Positions 8,645 through 17,759 of a DNA stretch of 64,000 nt are shown piece by piece. The stretch's first letter is position 1; each line of letters starts with the position of its first letter. The notes under the pieces were generated by a model. That model had not been told where the DNA came from and did not search any database. It saw only the letters and a program-made list of their open reading frames with translations. A program made the position numbers and the translations under genes. The stretch is from contig DAOUBK010000087.1 in NCBI GenBank assembly GCA_034432635.1, positions 1-64,000 on the forward strand, read 5' to 3'. Source of the stretch: Roseiflexus sp034432635 (GTDB lineage: Bacteria > Chloroflexota > Chloroflexia > Chloroflexales > Roseiflexaceae).

Positions 8645-9796
8645 CTACAAGCGACCGCGCGCCAGCATGGTTTCGTATAATCTGATGTACGCCTGCGCGA
8701 CCATATCGATTGCATAGCGCTTCACGATACGTTGTCGCGCGCGCTCGCCCCACGCTGGTGTAGTGAACGCTTCCGGTAGCGCTCGAGCAAGCGCGTTGGC
8801 ATTTTCTGGTGCAACCAGTCGCCCGTTCTGGCTATCATCGATCAGTTCTGCCGAGCCGCCAACCCGCGTTGCGATACAGGGAAGGCCGCATGCCATCGCC
8901 TCCAGGAGGGCAACCGGCATGCCTTCAGTGCGCGAGGGAAGGACAAACGCATCGGCTGCCCGCAGATACGGCACGGTATCGGTTGTACTGCCGGTGAAGA
9001 TCACCGACCGATCGAGCCCCAGGCTGCGCGCCTGCTGCTCCAGATTCGCACGCAGTTCACCATCGCCAACCAGCACCAGATGAGCGCTGGCGAGCGCCGC
9101 ATCACGCTGCGCCCAGGCATCGAGCAGAATATCGAGCCCCTTGGCGACGGTGAGACGTCCGACGAACGTGAGCAGCGGAGTGTCGGGCAGGTGAAGTTTT
9201 CGCCGCAATGCTCGCCGTTCTGCAGGAGTCGCCGGCGCAAACCGTTCAGTATCCACGCCGTTCGGAATATCCCAGATGCGCGCCTCTGGCACGCCCATGG
9301 TGCGCAGTTCGTGATGGATATCGTGCGCAATTGCGACAAATGCATCACCCCAGAGCAGTGCAGCCGCGACGCGCAGTTTGCCGGTCAGTGGACGAAGCCT
9401 GGTAATCTTTGCCACATCACCGCGCAGACCGCGCCCATGTGGATTGATAATCAGGCGCTTTCCCGGCAACACACGCCCCATCAGCGCCAGCATCATTGGC
9501 GATATCATCTGATGGCAGTGCAGAATCTGGTATCGCCGCCGTTCACGCAGCAGAACTGCCAGACCTGCGATCAGATAACCCCATCCGGCAACCGCCCGCC
9601 CTCCTGAAACGCCAACCCGATACGTCGGTATGCCTTCGACTTCTTCGTATGATGCAGCACCGGGATACGGGCGGGTGACAACAATTACATCAATACCGCG
9701 CGACCGCAGAGCGCGACTGAGTGCCAGCGTATGCATCTGCGCACCACCGACCGAAGGATAGAAATCGTGCATGACCATTGCCACGCCGATCGTCAT
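8645..9796 (-). CDS. Glycosyltransferase family 4
   Basis: A 383-aa retaining GT-B enzyme. The acceptor half has FYPSVGGAQMHTLALSRAL; the donor half has LLTFVGRLTVAKGLDILLDAW, followed by LVGDGELRANLE and the E-x7-E region PSRTEGMPVALLEAMACGLP. No signal peptide or membrane segment is evident. The ATG at 9796 has GGAGG 8 nt upstream, whereas the GTG at 9811 abuts the previous stop. It is the first GT4 after the flippase block and probably adds a repeat-unit or side-chain sugar; donor and acceptor are unknown. Confidence 0.88.
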   Translation of the reverse strand: MTIGVAMVMHDFYPSVGGAQMHTLALSRALRSRGIDVIVVTRPYPGAASYEEVEGIPTYRVGVSGGRAVAGWGYLIAGLAVLLRERRRYQILHCHQMISPMMLALMGRVLPGKRLIINPHGRGLRGDVAKITRLRPLTGKLRVAAALLWGDAFVAIAHDIHHELRTMGVPEARIWDIPNGVDTERFAPATPAERRALRRKLHLPDTPLLTFVGRLTVAKGLDILLDAWAQRDAALASAHLVLVGDGELRANLEQQARSLGLDRSVIFTGSTTDTVPYLRAADAFVLPSRTEGMPVALLEAMACGLPCIATRVGGSAELIDDSQNGRLVAPENANALARALPEAFTTPAWGERARQRIVKRYAIDMVAQAYIRLYETMLARGRL

Positions 9797-9811
9797 AGCA
9801 CCGACCTCCAC

Positions 9812-10960
9812 TCATACCAATGATCTCTGCTCTTCGGCAGCGACGATCTCCGCCCGTCGTTCAGGCGTGACGAGCGAGAGGTACAACTGCTCATGTCCGC
9901 GCACATACTGCTCGATACCGAATTCCCGACGAACCTTCGCCCGACCGCGCCGACCAAACAGGCGCTGCTGCTCTGGATTGTCCAGCATTTCGATCAGTGC
10001 ATCAGCCAGGGCAGACACGTCTCTCGGCGGCACGAGCATCCCTTCCACACCGGGGGTCACCAGGTCGCGGCACCCACCGACATCGGTCAGAACGACCGGA
10101 CGTGCCGCTGCCATGGCTTCGACTGCTGTGACCGGCAAACCTTCCCACAGCGACGACAGTGTAAATACGTGCGTTTCCGACAGAACGACCGGAATATCGT
10201 GCCGCAGCCCCTCAAAAGTTACGGCGTGAGCAATACCATTCGAGAACGCCTGTTGCCGGAGCGCCGCTTCCAGACGCCCGTCGCCAACGATGCGCAGACG
10301 GGCATCGGGGTGCTTCTGCAGGACCAGATGAAACGCTTCCAGCAGAATGTGATGCGCTTTTTGTGCGCTCAACCGCCCGATAGTAGTGACTGTTGGCGGA
10401 AGACCGTCGGGAGCGCCCTCGGCAATTGTCAGGTACGGTTCCACCGGTACGGCGTTGTTGATTGCAACAATCCGCGAACGGGGAATCTTCCACTGATGTT
10501 CATATGCGCTGCCGATGGCTGGCGCAACCATAACCAGTCGTGCCGCCAGCGTTCGCGCTGTCAGGCGCTGCAGCAGGCGGCGGTGAATCTTCTGCTGATC
10601 ATAGTCGTGTGGAATGTTGTGCATCGTCGACACCACCGGAACGCCGGTTAGCGCACCGGCAACGCGCCCGACCACATCGGCGCCAGTAAGGTGGGTATGT
10701 ACCACGTCAAAGCCACCCTCACGCACGATGCGCACCAGCGCCGCAAGCACTCGCGGTTCATAGAAGTGACGCGCACCCAGCAGCGTGAGTGGAATGCGCG
10801 CCGATTCGAACTCCTGCCGTAATGGTCCGTCGTGCAGTGCAACCGTATGACTGTTGAACTGGCGTGGCTCGAGGCCCTTTACCAGGCCCGGCAACAATCG
10901 CTGCGCGCCTCCCAGCCAGAGTGTTTCGATAACATGCAGGATGCGCAGGCGCTTTGGCAC
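9812..10960 (-). CDS. Glycosyltransferase family 4
   Basis: A 382-aa GT4. The N-terminal domain carries LHVIETLWLGGAQRLLPGLVKGL; the C-terminal donor domain carries TTIGRLSAQKAHHILLEAF, RIVGDGRLEAALR and SLWEGLPVTAVEAMAAARP with the catalytic E-x7-E pair. The start is GTG with a weak AGAGAA upstream. Only 15 bp separate it from the next GT4, and the two are probably cotranscribed. The donor sugar cannot be assigned. Confidence 0.87.
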   Translation of the reverse strand: MPKRLRILHVIETLWLGGAQRLLPGLVKGLEPRQFNSHTVALHDGPLRQEFESARIPLTLLGARHFYEPRVLAALVRIVREGGFDVVHTHLTGADVVGRVAGALTGVPVVSTMHNIPHDYDQQKIHRRLLQRLTARTLAARLVMVAPAIGSAYEHQWKIPRSRIVAINNAVPVEPYLTIAEGAPDGLPPTVTTIGRLSAQKAHHILLEAFHLVLQKHPDARLRIVGDGRLEAALRQQAFSNGIAHAVTFEGLRHDIPVVLSETHVFTLSSLWEGLPVTAVEAMAAARPVVLTDVGGCRDLVTPGVEGMLVPPRDVSALADALIEMLDNPEQQRLFGRRGRAKVRREFGIEQYVRGHEQLYLSLVTPERRAEIVAAEEQRSLV

Positions 10961-11023
10961 GATGATTTTCTCTTTCTATGTAGGCAATGCCTGATACTGA
11001 GCAACACAACCAGAAAGGAGTAA

Positions 11024-11938
11024 TCACGAAGATCGCGCAGGAAGCATGGCATTGACTGCCATTATCAACTCGCCCAGCAACTCACGCCGCGTCCACTTCA
11101 ACCAGTGAAGCAATGCACCGGCACAGCACACTTTCTCGATCAGACTGATCGGCGCCTGCCCGATGATACGCAGGTACTCACCGATCCAGCGCCAGTGGGG
11201 AAGAACAACGCGCCCACGGTAGGTTGCATCAAACCAGCGCTGACGTTCGGTCGCCGACGGATGCGCCCGTACCGACATGTTTCGGTGCTCGCGACGAAAA
11301 AACAGCGACTCGGACAACTCGTGAATCTCACCACGCAGCGCCACGTCCGCAACCAGGATCATATCCGATGAAGGGTAGGCGCCGATTCGTCGGGTCTTCC
11401 GCAATACATCCAGACGGTACACGCCAAAGACAGGGTTCATCCATCCGCGCGCCAGCGGTAGGAATCTGCGAAATCGCTCCGATGGACGTTGATTACGAAA
11501 GTGAAATCCATCGCGGATGGTGCGCAGCGGTTGTCCTTCCTCGTCGATAAAAGTCGTCGGTGCATAGCAGAGAACGACGTGCGGTTCCCGTTCGAGCACT
11601 TCAACACATGCTCCAATCAGTTCAGGAGCGCAGATATCATCGTGTGCCATCCACTTGAAATAGCGGCCGCGCGCCAGATCGACGAGGCGATTGTAATTGA
11701 ACGCGGCGCCCATATTCTGCTCGTTGCGCACATAGCGAATACGTCGGTCCTGCTGCGCATAGTGCTGACATATCCCGGACGTACCATCAGTTGATGCATT
11801 ATCACTGATGATAATGTCAAGGTTAGCGAATCGTTGAGCAAGGATCGACTCAATCGCCTGTGATACATAGCGCTCGCCATTGTAGACAGGTATCCCGACG
11901 GTTACTATCGGAACGTGATGATCTGTTGCTTGCTGCAT
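11024..11938 (-). CDS. Glycosyltransferase family 2
   Basis: A 304-aa GT2 starting MQQATDHHVPIV. VTVGIPVYNGERYVSQAIES, IIISDNASTDGTSGI and KWMAHDDICAPELIG are the GT-A nucleotide- and metal-binding motifs. The ATG at 11938 is preferred because a longer reading would overlap the upstream GT2 by about 85 bp and adds no family sequence. It is the closest relative in the window of the GT2 at 6905-7873; the pair may act on similar acceptors. Confidence 0.87.
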   Translation of the reverse strand: MQQATDHHVPIVTVGIPVYNGERYVSQAIESILAQRFANLDIIISDNASTDGTSGICQHYAQQDRRIRYVRNEQNMGAAFNYNRLVDLARGRYFKWMAHDDICAPELIGACVEVLEREPHVVLCYAPTTFIDEEGQPLRTIRDGFHFRNQRPSERFRRFLPLARGWMNPVFGVYRLDVLRKTRRIGAYPSSDMILVADVALRGEIHELSESLFFRREHRNMSVRAHPSATERQRWFDATYRGRVVLPHWRWIGEYLRIIGQAPISLIEKVCCAGALLHWLKWTRRELLGELIMAVNAMLPARSS

Positions 11939-11963
11939 ATGCCCTCGATATCTACCGTCACGA

Positions 11964-12941
11964 TCAGGGTAATTGGATCTGCCTGCGACGAGCTGCAGGT
12001 CGTCGCAACTTCGAACGGAGCATACGTCCCAGGTGCGTGTAGCGGTCATCTCTGAAGATAGACCGCATCAGACGCTTCGTTTTGCTCACCGGTCGCTCAA
12101 ATGGAAACAACGCCAGTCCAAGGCAGGCGTGCCACACTCGACGCCAGCCAGGCAAACCGATCTGCGCGGCATACGCGGCACGATCACACTGATCCCAGCT
12201 CAGGCGCCGCGCCAGCAGAACGGGGCGCAGCCATACCGGATGCACATGTGCAATGCCGCGGCATGCGATGGACTGAAACATATCAAGACGCTCGATGCCG
12301 CGATGGTGTGAGATACCGCCGGGATGCCAGCGATAGACCATCAGTGGCTCCATGACGAAACCAACCGGTCCGTATCTGGTGATACGAATGAAGAGATCCC
12401 AGTCCTGTCCCCAGCGCAGGGTTGGATCGAACTGACCGACGGCATCGAACACCGACCGTCGGATAAGCGTCATCGATGGATTGCCAATCACATTGCGCAC
12501 GACATTCTCCAGCGCCAGCGAGCGTCCTGGACGCACGCCAAAGTATTCGATATGACGCTCACCTGTGGTCTGATCCCAGCGCCAGCGCAGACAACTCACC
12601 ATCACGGTTTCGGGATGAGCAGCAAGGTACTCCAGCTGACGCTCCAGTTTGTGCGGCAACCAGAGATCATCACCATCAAGGAATGCTACCAGTTCACCGG
12701 TTGTTTCCCGAATACCGCGATTCCGCGCCGCACCCGCGCCCATATTCGCCTGTTGAACCAGACGCACACCGTATGAGGCATAGCGCCGGGCAACGTCCGG
12801 CGTGGCATCCGTGGAACCATCATCAATGACAACGATTTCATCAGCAGGGCGCGATTGCGCCAGAACGCTTTCGATAGCCGCGCCCAGGTACTCACTGGCA
12901 TTGTAGGACGTGATAATGACACTTACTCGTGGGTGAGGCAT
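11964..12941 (-). CDS. Glycosyltransferase family 2
   Basis: A 325-aa GT2. VSVIITSYNASEYLGAAIES opens the fold, EIVVIDDGSTDATPDVA binds nucleotide, and LVAFLDGDDLWLPHKLERQ holds the DxD metal site. RWGQDWDLFIRITRYG matches the ED-type catalytic base region of the family. The C-terminal part is basic and may associate with membrane. The ATG at 12941 sits just inside an alternative GTG. It is 26 bp upstream of the next GT2. Confidence 0.87.
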   Translation of the reverse strand: MPHPRVSVIITSYNASEYLGAAIESVLAQSRPADEIVVIDDGSTDATPDVARRYASYGVRLVQQANMGAGAARNRGIRETTGELVAFLDGDDLWLPHKLERQLEYLAAHPETVMVSCLRWRWDQTTGERHIEYFGVRPGRSLALENVVRNVIGNPSMTLIRRSVFDAVGQFDPTLRWGQDWDLFIRITRYGPVGFVMEPLMVYRWHPGGISHHRGIERLDMFQSIACRGIAHVHPVWLRPVLLARRLSWDQCDRAAYAAQIGLPGWRRVWHACLGLALFPFERPVSKTKRLMRSIFRDDRYTHLGRMLRSKLRRPAARRRQIQLP

Positions 12942-12971
12942 CACTGTTTTTCGCTTCTGTTTATCTGCAAT

Positions 12972-14501
12972 CTAGCCGCGCGCCAGAGCGCTCCGCACAA
13001 CCGTATGCGCCTGTGTCAGCGTTTCACGTTCCACCAACCAGACAGTTCCGAGATAAACCGCCGCTCCTGCAAGTGGGATAAACGCCAGTTGAACCACAGT
13101 CCATCCTGCTAGCAAGATACTCAACGGAACGATAGCGACCGTCATCGCCGCTACGCCGAGTAGCGCCGGACGCAATGCGTGCAGAACGCCTGTCAGCCGC
13201 ACTGCCGTGACTCTGCGAATAACCGCCAGATCGAGCGCCATGCAGGCAAATGTCAACAATACGTGTCCAATCGCCACCCCGGTAATATTCCAGAACGTCC
13301 CGACATAGAGCACAACCACCACGAGCGGCAGTTTTGCCAGCGATAACTTGAATGTCAAGTCAGGCCGACCAATTGCATTGTAGATAATCCCCGAAAGATA
13401 CGAAACAATCGAAAAGGCGCTGGCAAGCGCAATGAACTGCATGGGGACAACCATCGGGCGCCACACCTCGGCAAAGAGTGTGGACACAATCGCCGGAGAC
13501 AGCAGCGCCAGACCTACACCTGTCGGAAAAGTGACCAGCGACATATAGCGCAGGTGTGCGAAATATACGTCCTGCATCCTGTCGTGATCTGATTGAGTAT
13601 GAGCCAGAACAGGAAACGCAACTGTACTGACGATCTGACTGACGCTCCGGATAACCAGTTCAGGGATGCGAAACGCCATAGTGTAGTAGCCCAACGCTGC
13701 TGCACCCAGCAGCCTTCCAACGAGCAAATAGTCCACATTTACCATGAATGAACCGACCAGACTCACTCCTACGATATTGATTCCGTATCGCACCATCTCG
13801 CGCATCACCTGCAGATCAAATGCGCGGGTCGGTCGCCAGCGCACGATAGTCCAGGGAATGATGACTTCTAATATTTTGTTGACCAGTTCTGAAATGACCA
13901 GGCTCCAGACGCCAAATCCCTGCCAGGCCATGCCCATAGCCACACCTGCCCGGATAATATTGCGTACAATGCCGGGCAGGAGATATGCCTTGAACCGCAA
14001 GTCCCGCTGCAACATCGCCATCGGCACTGTGCCGATCCCAACCAGGATCAGTCCGAGTGAGAGGACACGCAATAGTGGCGTTACCTGCGGTTCGTTGAAA
14101 AAGAGTGCAAGTGAAGGCGCCGACCACCAGGTGATGGCGTACAACAGGACGCTACTGAGCACACTGACGATAAATGCTGCATTCTGCGCTTCTTCCATCC
14201 TGTCTCGCCGCGCAATGAGTGCATGACCGACGCCGACATTGTTGAGCAGATCAAGATAGGCAATGACAATCGTGCAGTACCCGATGACGCCAAATTCTTC
14301 CGGTACAAGCAGGCGCGCCAGAATGAGCGTGGTGACGAATGTTACAAGTCGCCCGCTTGCATATGAGAGAAACGACCAGAACGTGCCGCGTACAGCGCGT
14401 TTGCCGATGTCTTCAGATGGTGTCGTCACCGTGTCCAATGGAGTCGCCTCTTCTTCCAGCACTGCTCGGTCGATCAATGTCGCTGCCTGGTGATTGTTCA
14501 C
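12972..14501 (-). CDS. Wzx-like polysaccharide flippase (MOP superfamily)
   Basis: A 509-aa integral membrane protein with about 12-14 hydrophobic segments starting at FWSFLSYASGRLVTFVTTLILARLL. It belongs to the polysaccharide-transport (PST) branch of the MOP exporters, as shown by LLVPEEFGVIGYCTIVIAY near residue 65 and YYTMAFRIPELVIRSVSQIV in the middle. Such proteins flip undecaprenyl-linked repeat units across the cytoplasmic membrane. With the ligase/polymerase-like gene and Wzz homologue it gives a Wzx/Wzy-type export route. The start is a GTG with AGGA some distance upstream and is uncertain by a few codons. Confidence 0.9.
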   Translation of the reverse strand: MNNHQAATLIDRAVLEEEATPLDTVTTPSEDIGKRAVRGTFWSFLSYASGRLVTFVTTLILARLLVPEEFGVIGYCTIVIAYLDLLNNVGVGHALIARRDRMEEAQNAAFIVSVLSSVLLYAITWWSAPSLALFFNEPQVTPLLRVLSLGLILVGIGTVPMAMLQRDLRFKAYLLPGIVRNIIRAGVAMGMAWQGFGVWSLVISELVNKILEVIIPWTIVRWRPTRAFDLQVMREMVRYGINIVGVSLVGSFMVNVDYLLVGRLLGAAALGYYTMAFRIPELVIRSVSQIVSTVAFPVLAHTQSDHDRMQDVYFAHLRYMSLVTFPTGVGLALLSPAIVSTLFAEVWRPMVVPMQFIALASAFSIVSYLSGIIYNAIGRPDLTFKLSLAKLPLVVVVLYVGTFWNITGVAIGHVLLTFACMALDLAVIRRVTAVRLTGVLHALRPALLGVAAMTVAIVPLSILLAGWTVVQLAFIPLAGAAVYLGTVWLVERETLTQAHTVVRSALARG

Positions 14502-14516
14502 ACGCCACTGTCCGTC

Positions 14517-15455
14517 CTACTGCACTGTCATCGAATGCCGCACATAGAATCGTTTGCGATACCCGTCAACGAGTGCAAGCCAGCAACCGTTCTCCATGCG
14601 ATGCAGATCAAGGGTGTGCATCCCGCGAGCATTCCAGCCGGCACGCTGCGGAACAAGCATGGGCGCAGGGCTATACGGTCGCTCTGCATACCGTTCAGGA
14701 GTTAATGCCGTAATCTCGAATGCCAGGACTCGTTGACCATAGTGCTGCGAACAATCCTGGGCAAAGCGCACCAACCGCTCCCCGTCGTGTACCACCCGCC
14801 CGGCTGGACGCGCGCTGCGCGGATCGTGCTGCACGATTGGGCTGCACGGATGCTCATTCCAGGGACCATACGGCGTCGCTGCGTGATACAGGCGCAGCGT
14901 GCTGTTGTTCCTTATATCGGTTCCAACAAACATCCACCAGCTCCCCTGATACGCAAACGGCGTCGGATCGAGATAATCGTCGCCTTCGAGTAACGTTGCC
15001 ACATACGACCAGCGCAGCGGAAACTCGACGGCGCGGTACAGCCGCACCTGGCGGCGCTCTGCCGTTTCGGGAATCATGTAGAATGCTCCGTCCCACGTAA
15101 ACACCAGAGGGTACGACAGATGAAATGGCTCACGGAGCACAATCTGACAGTACTCCCAGTCCTTACCGTTGCGACTCGTCGCCAGGCCGATCTGTCCACG
15201 TCGCAGGGTTGCATGAAGCACCTCGAAGAACAGCAACCAGTGATCCGCTGTGCGCACCAGGAACGGGTCGGCGACGAACAGTGCCGGAACATCGCGCACG
15301 TGGGCAGCAGTCAATACTGGATTACGCACACCGGGCATCGGTGCGAGCGTGAGGAGACTTCTGCCGCTATAGAGACCGATTGCCCAGTCATCCTTGCGCC
15401 GGATGCATCGCAAGAATGGGAGTGCATTTCGCATGGATGCTAGCAACACGCTCAT
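14517..15455 (-). CDS. Beta-propeller protein of the glucosamine inositolphosphorylceramide transferase N-terminal type
   Basis: A 312-aa protein with repeated motifs of a five-bladed propeller: FVADPFLVRTADHWLLFFEV, GQIGLATSRNGKDWEY, YPLVFTWDGAFYMIPETAE and DPTPFAYQGSWWMFVGTD. This domain is found fused to plant GIPC glycosyltransferases and in bacterial polysaccharide clusters, and resembles GH43-like propellers. Its start overlaps the stop of the O-antigen-ligase-like gene by 4 bp (ATGA), indicating translational coupling. No signal peptide is present, so it acts in the cytoplasm. It could be a transferase or a substrate-binding factor; function is not established from the sequence. Confidence 0.7.
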   Translation of the reverse strand: MSVLLASMRNALPFLRCIRRKDDWAIGLYSGRSLLTLAPMPGVRNPVLTAAHVRDVPALFVADPFLVRTADHWLLFFEVLHATLRRGQIGLATSRNGKDWEYCQIVLREPFHLSYPLVFTWDGAFYMIPETAERRQVRLYRAVEFPLRWSYVATLLEGDDYLDPTPFAYQGSWWMFVGTDIRNNSTLRLYHAATPYGPWNEHPCSPIVQHDPRSARPAGRVVHDGERLVRFAQDCSQHYGQRVLAFEITALTPERYAERPYSPAPMLVPQRAGWNARGMHTLDLHRMENGCWLALVDGYRKRFYVRHSMTVQ

Positions 15456-16954
15456 GACTGTGTAACCTGTACCTGCCGACTCGGGCGCTGTGTGGCTTCA
15501 CGCTGCGCAATGACGACCAGTGCCACCGCCATGCCAACCTGCAACCAGAACATGTAGCCGTAGGCGCCGTGTAGAAAGAGCGATGTCACCAGATATCCCA
15601 GGAAACCGACTTTCACCGCAACCGAGAGATCGGCCATGCGACGTTCGCCGGTTGCTGCAAAGAGCCGCTCGGCAACACGGAGCCTGCCCCACACCGTCAG
15701 GATCAGTCCTGCAAAAACGGCAAAGCCAACAATCCCTTGCTCAGCAGCAACTTCCAGATAGAGGCTATGGGCGTCGCGCTCAGTATTCGAGCCGGCGCCC
15801 TCGATCTCCTGAATGTAGTCGCGGTAATGAAAGCGATAATTCCCGCGTCCAACCCCAAAGATCAAATTGTCAGCCAGTATCACAAAAGCAATCTCAGCCT
15901 TGACGGATCGTCCCTGGATCGAGCCATCATTGTATGCACCCGCATTCGTCACACCGGGCATGACCTCTTCCAGGGTGCCGAAACGGGCACGAAACTCAGG
16001 CGGAGCAACGTACAGGAGCGCTCCGATGAGCGGTAACACCAGCAAATAGCGGGCATCGAGCCGCAGGTACATTGCATACACCACCAGCACGATGACAGCC
16101 CCCAGGTACGCACCGCGTGAGAAGGTAAGTCCAATCGCGGAAAGCAACAACAGGAGCGCCGAGATACCGAACGTCTTCCCAAGCCAGGTGCGCCCGTTGA
16201 GGATTGCCCACACTGCCAGCGGCACTAGCACGAGCAGCAACTGACCGAAATAGTTCGGATCATTAACCGTGCCAAATGCACGCGCCCGGTCCTCCATCGT
16301 CGTGGAAATCTGGCGCACCGCCGATTGTGCGAATCCTCCATAGTTGTTGTCATACGTGTGGGTGATTTCCTGATAGACGGTCAGCGTACTCAGCGCCACG
16401 CCAACGATTAGCAGTCCCCAGATTGCACGTTCGAAGGCGATACGTGTTACCAGCAGGTTGAAGATCAGCCCGGCAATGATACAATCTTTCGCCGTGTCGA
16501 TCAGATGCTTTATCACAGTATCGGTACTGCGCGCAAACCAGAGACCGGTCGCTCCTACCACCAGGTATGCCAGCATCCACCAGATAACCGGGTCGGATAC
16601 CAGACCGCGCGGACGTTCGGTGAGGAACCGGCGGGTCAGCAGCACCACCGTCAGTACGGCAACCATCGGTTTGACCAGTGACGGGATGCCGTGATACTTG
16701 ATCAGCACGTCATGGATATTCCCCCAGTGGATTACCAGCAGGGTGACCGCAGCATACTCCGGCTTGAGGAATGATAATGCCAGGAAGATAACCCCGCCCA
16801 CGCCGCCGATCAGCATCCACAGCGGTATATCGCGCGACAGCACAAACCCTGCGGTAACGGAAACCATCGTCACCACCGCAATCTGCACCCAGGCATGGCG
16901 CCAGATTTCGGCGCTGACCTGCACTGGATGCCTGAGCACACGTTCTAACTGCAT
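15452..16954 (-). CDS. O-antigen ligase/polymerase family membrane protein (WaaL/Wzy-like)
   Basis: A 500-aa protein with about ten or more membrane segments. Family marks are the paired short helices early on (VVTMVSVTAGFVL, WMLIGGVGGVIFLAL), FGTVNDPNYFGQLLLVLVPL, LLLLSAIGLTFSRGAYLG, and the large extracytoplasmic loop ending in DAHSLYLEVAAEQGIVGFAVF. SRGAYL and HSLYLEVAAE are the usual signature positions of the Wzy_C/WaaL domain. It probably polymerises repeat units or ligates polymer to its final carrier. Ligase versus polymerase cannot be told apart by sequence alone; since Chloroflexota of this type are not known to make lipid A, polymerase is favoured. Confidence 0.87.
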   Translation of the reverse strand: MQLERVLRHPVQVSAEIWRHAWVQIAVVTMVSVTAGFVLSRDIPLWMLIGGVGGVIFLALSFLKPEYAAVTLLVIHWGNIHDVLIKYHGIPSLVKPMVAVLTVVLLTRRFLTERPRGLVSDPVIWWMLAYLVVGATGLWFARSTDTVIKHLIDTAKDCIIAGLIFNLLVTRIAFERAIWGLLIVGVALSTLTVYQEITHTYDNNYGGFAQSAVRQISTTMEDRARAFGTVNDPNYFGQLLLVLVPLAVWAILNGRTWLGKTFGISALLLLLSAIGLTFSRGAYLGAVIVLVVYAMYLRLDARYLLVLPLIGALLYVAPPEFRARFGTLEEVMPGVTNAGAYNDGSIQGRSVKAEIAFVILADNLIFGVGRGNYRFHYRDYIQEIEGAGSNTERDAHSLYLEVAAEQGIVGFAVFAGLILTVWGRLRVAERLFAATGERRMADLSVAVKVGFLGYLVTSLFLHGAYGYMFWLQVGMAVALVVIAQREATQRPSRQVQVTQS

Positions 16955-17039
16955 AGGATCCTCGTTGGGTCGTCATTTCCGTCCGATACCACAGCACTGC
17001 TGCGCCGTTCGGTCAAACCATAGCGAACGCAACCGGAGG

Positions 17040-17732
17040 CTATTCCTCGGACGATGCCTTGTGCTGTCCTGAAGCAGTCACCTCAACTGATGAAAGCGCC
17101 GGTTGCGGAGGGGCGATCAGACTGTCTTCAAGCAGGCTGCCCCCGGTCCGCAGGATAGAAAGCGCGTGCTCCAGCAGCGCAAATGTCACACCCAGAATCA
17201 GACCAAAGATCAACCCGAGCGTCAACAGACGCAACGGTTGCGGCGCAATCGGGGATGTCGGCGGCACTGCCGGGTCGATCACTTCCAGCGAGATGACCTT
17301 CTCATAATCCTGACCGAGCATCTTCTGCGCCACAGTGTTGGCAACCGCAGCCGCAAAAGCCGGATCAACACTCTGCGCGTGTACTTCGATCAGGTTCGTC
17401 TCCGGCGGCGTGATTGTCTGCACCCGCGCCGACAGGACTGCTTCGACCGGCACACCCATCTCGCGTGCGACCTCTTCGTGCATCGACATGCTCGTTGCTT
17501 TGCGCGCAATTGTGTTGATCACATTGCGCCGCGTCAGGGCGTTGATCGTGTTCAGGATCTGGTTTGGGTCTTCCAGAACGACACTTGGCTTCAACTCGAC
17601 AGTCGTCGATGCCTGGTAGACCGGCTTCTGCAAGAGTACGAATACTGCTATGCTTCCGACGGTCAATGCGGTTGCCAGAACGACTAGCCACCAGTTGTGG
17701 AACAACACGCGAACGAACGTTGACAAACTCAT
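17040..17732 (-). CDS. Wzz-like polysaccharide chain-length regulator
   Basis: A 230-aa protein with one N-terminal membrane helix (VLFHNWWLVVLATALTVGSI), an extracytoplasmic alpha/beta region, a proline-rich segment (PAVPPTSPIAPQPLRL) and a second helix (LRLLTLGLIFGLILGVTFAL). This is the Wzz/chain-length-determinant layout. The cytoplasmic tail of about 35 residues has no Walker motifs, so no Wzc-type tyrosine kinase is fused, and none is encoded elsewhere in the window. It sits between the cellulose-synthase-like GT2 and the ligase-like gene, as expected for a Wzx/Wzy system. Confidence 0.85.
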   Translation of the reverse strand: MSLSTFVRVLFHNWWLVVLATALTVGSIAVFVLLQKPVYQASTTVELKPSVVLEDPNQILNTINALTRRNVINTIARKATSMSMHEEVAREMGVPVEAVLSARVQTITPPETNLIEVHAQSVDPAFAAAVANTVAQKMLGQDYEKVISLEVIDPAVPPTSPIAPQPLRLLTLGLIFGLILGVTFALLEHALSILRTGGSLLEDSLIAPPQPALSSVEVTASGQHKASSEE

Positions 17733-17759
17733 AGGTTGACGCTTCCTTTCTTCCTGCTA

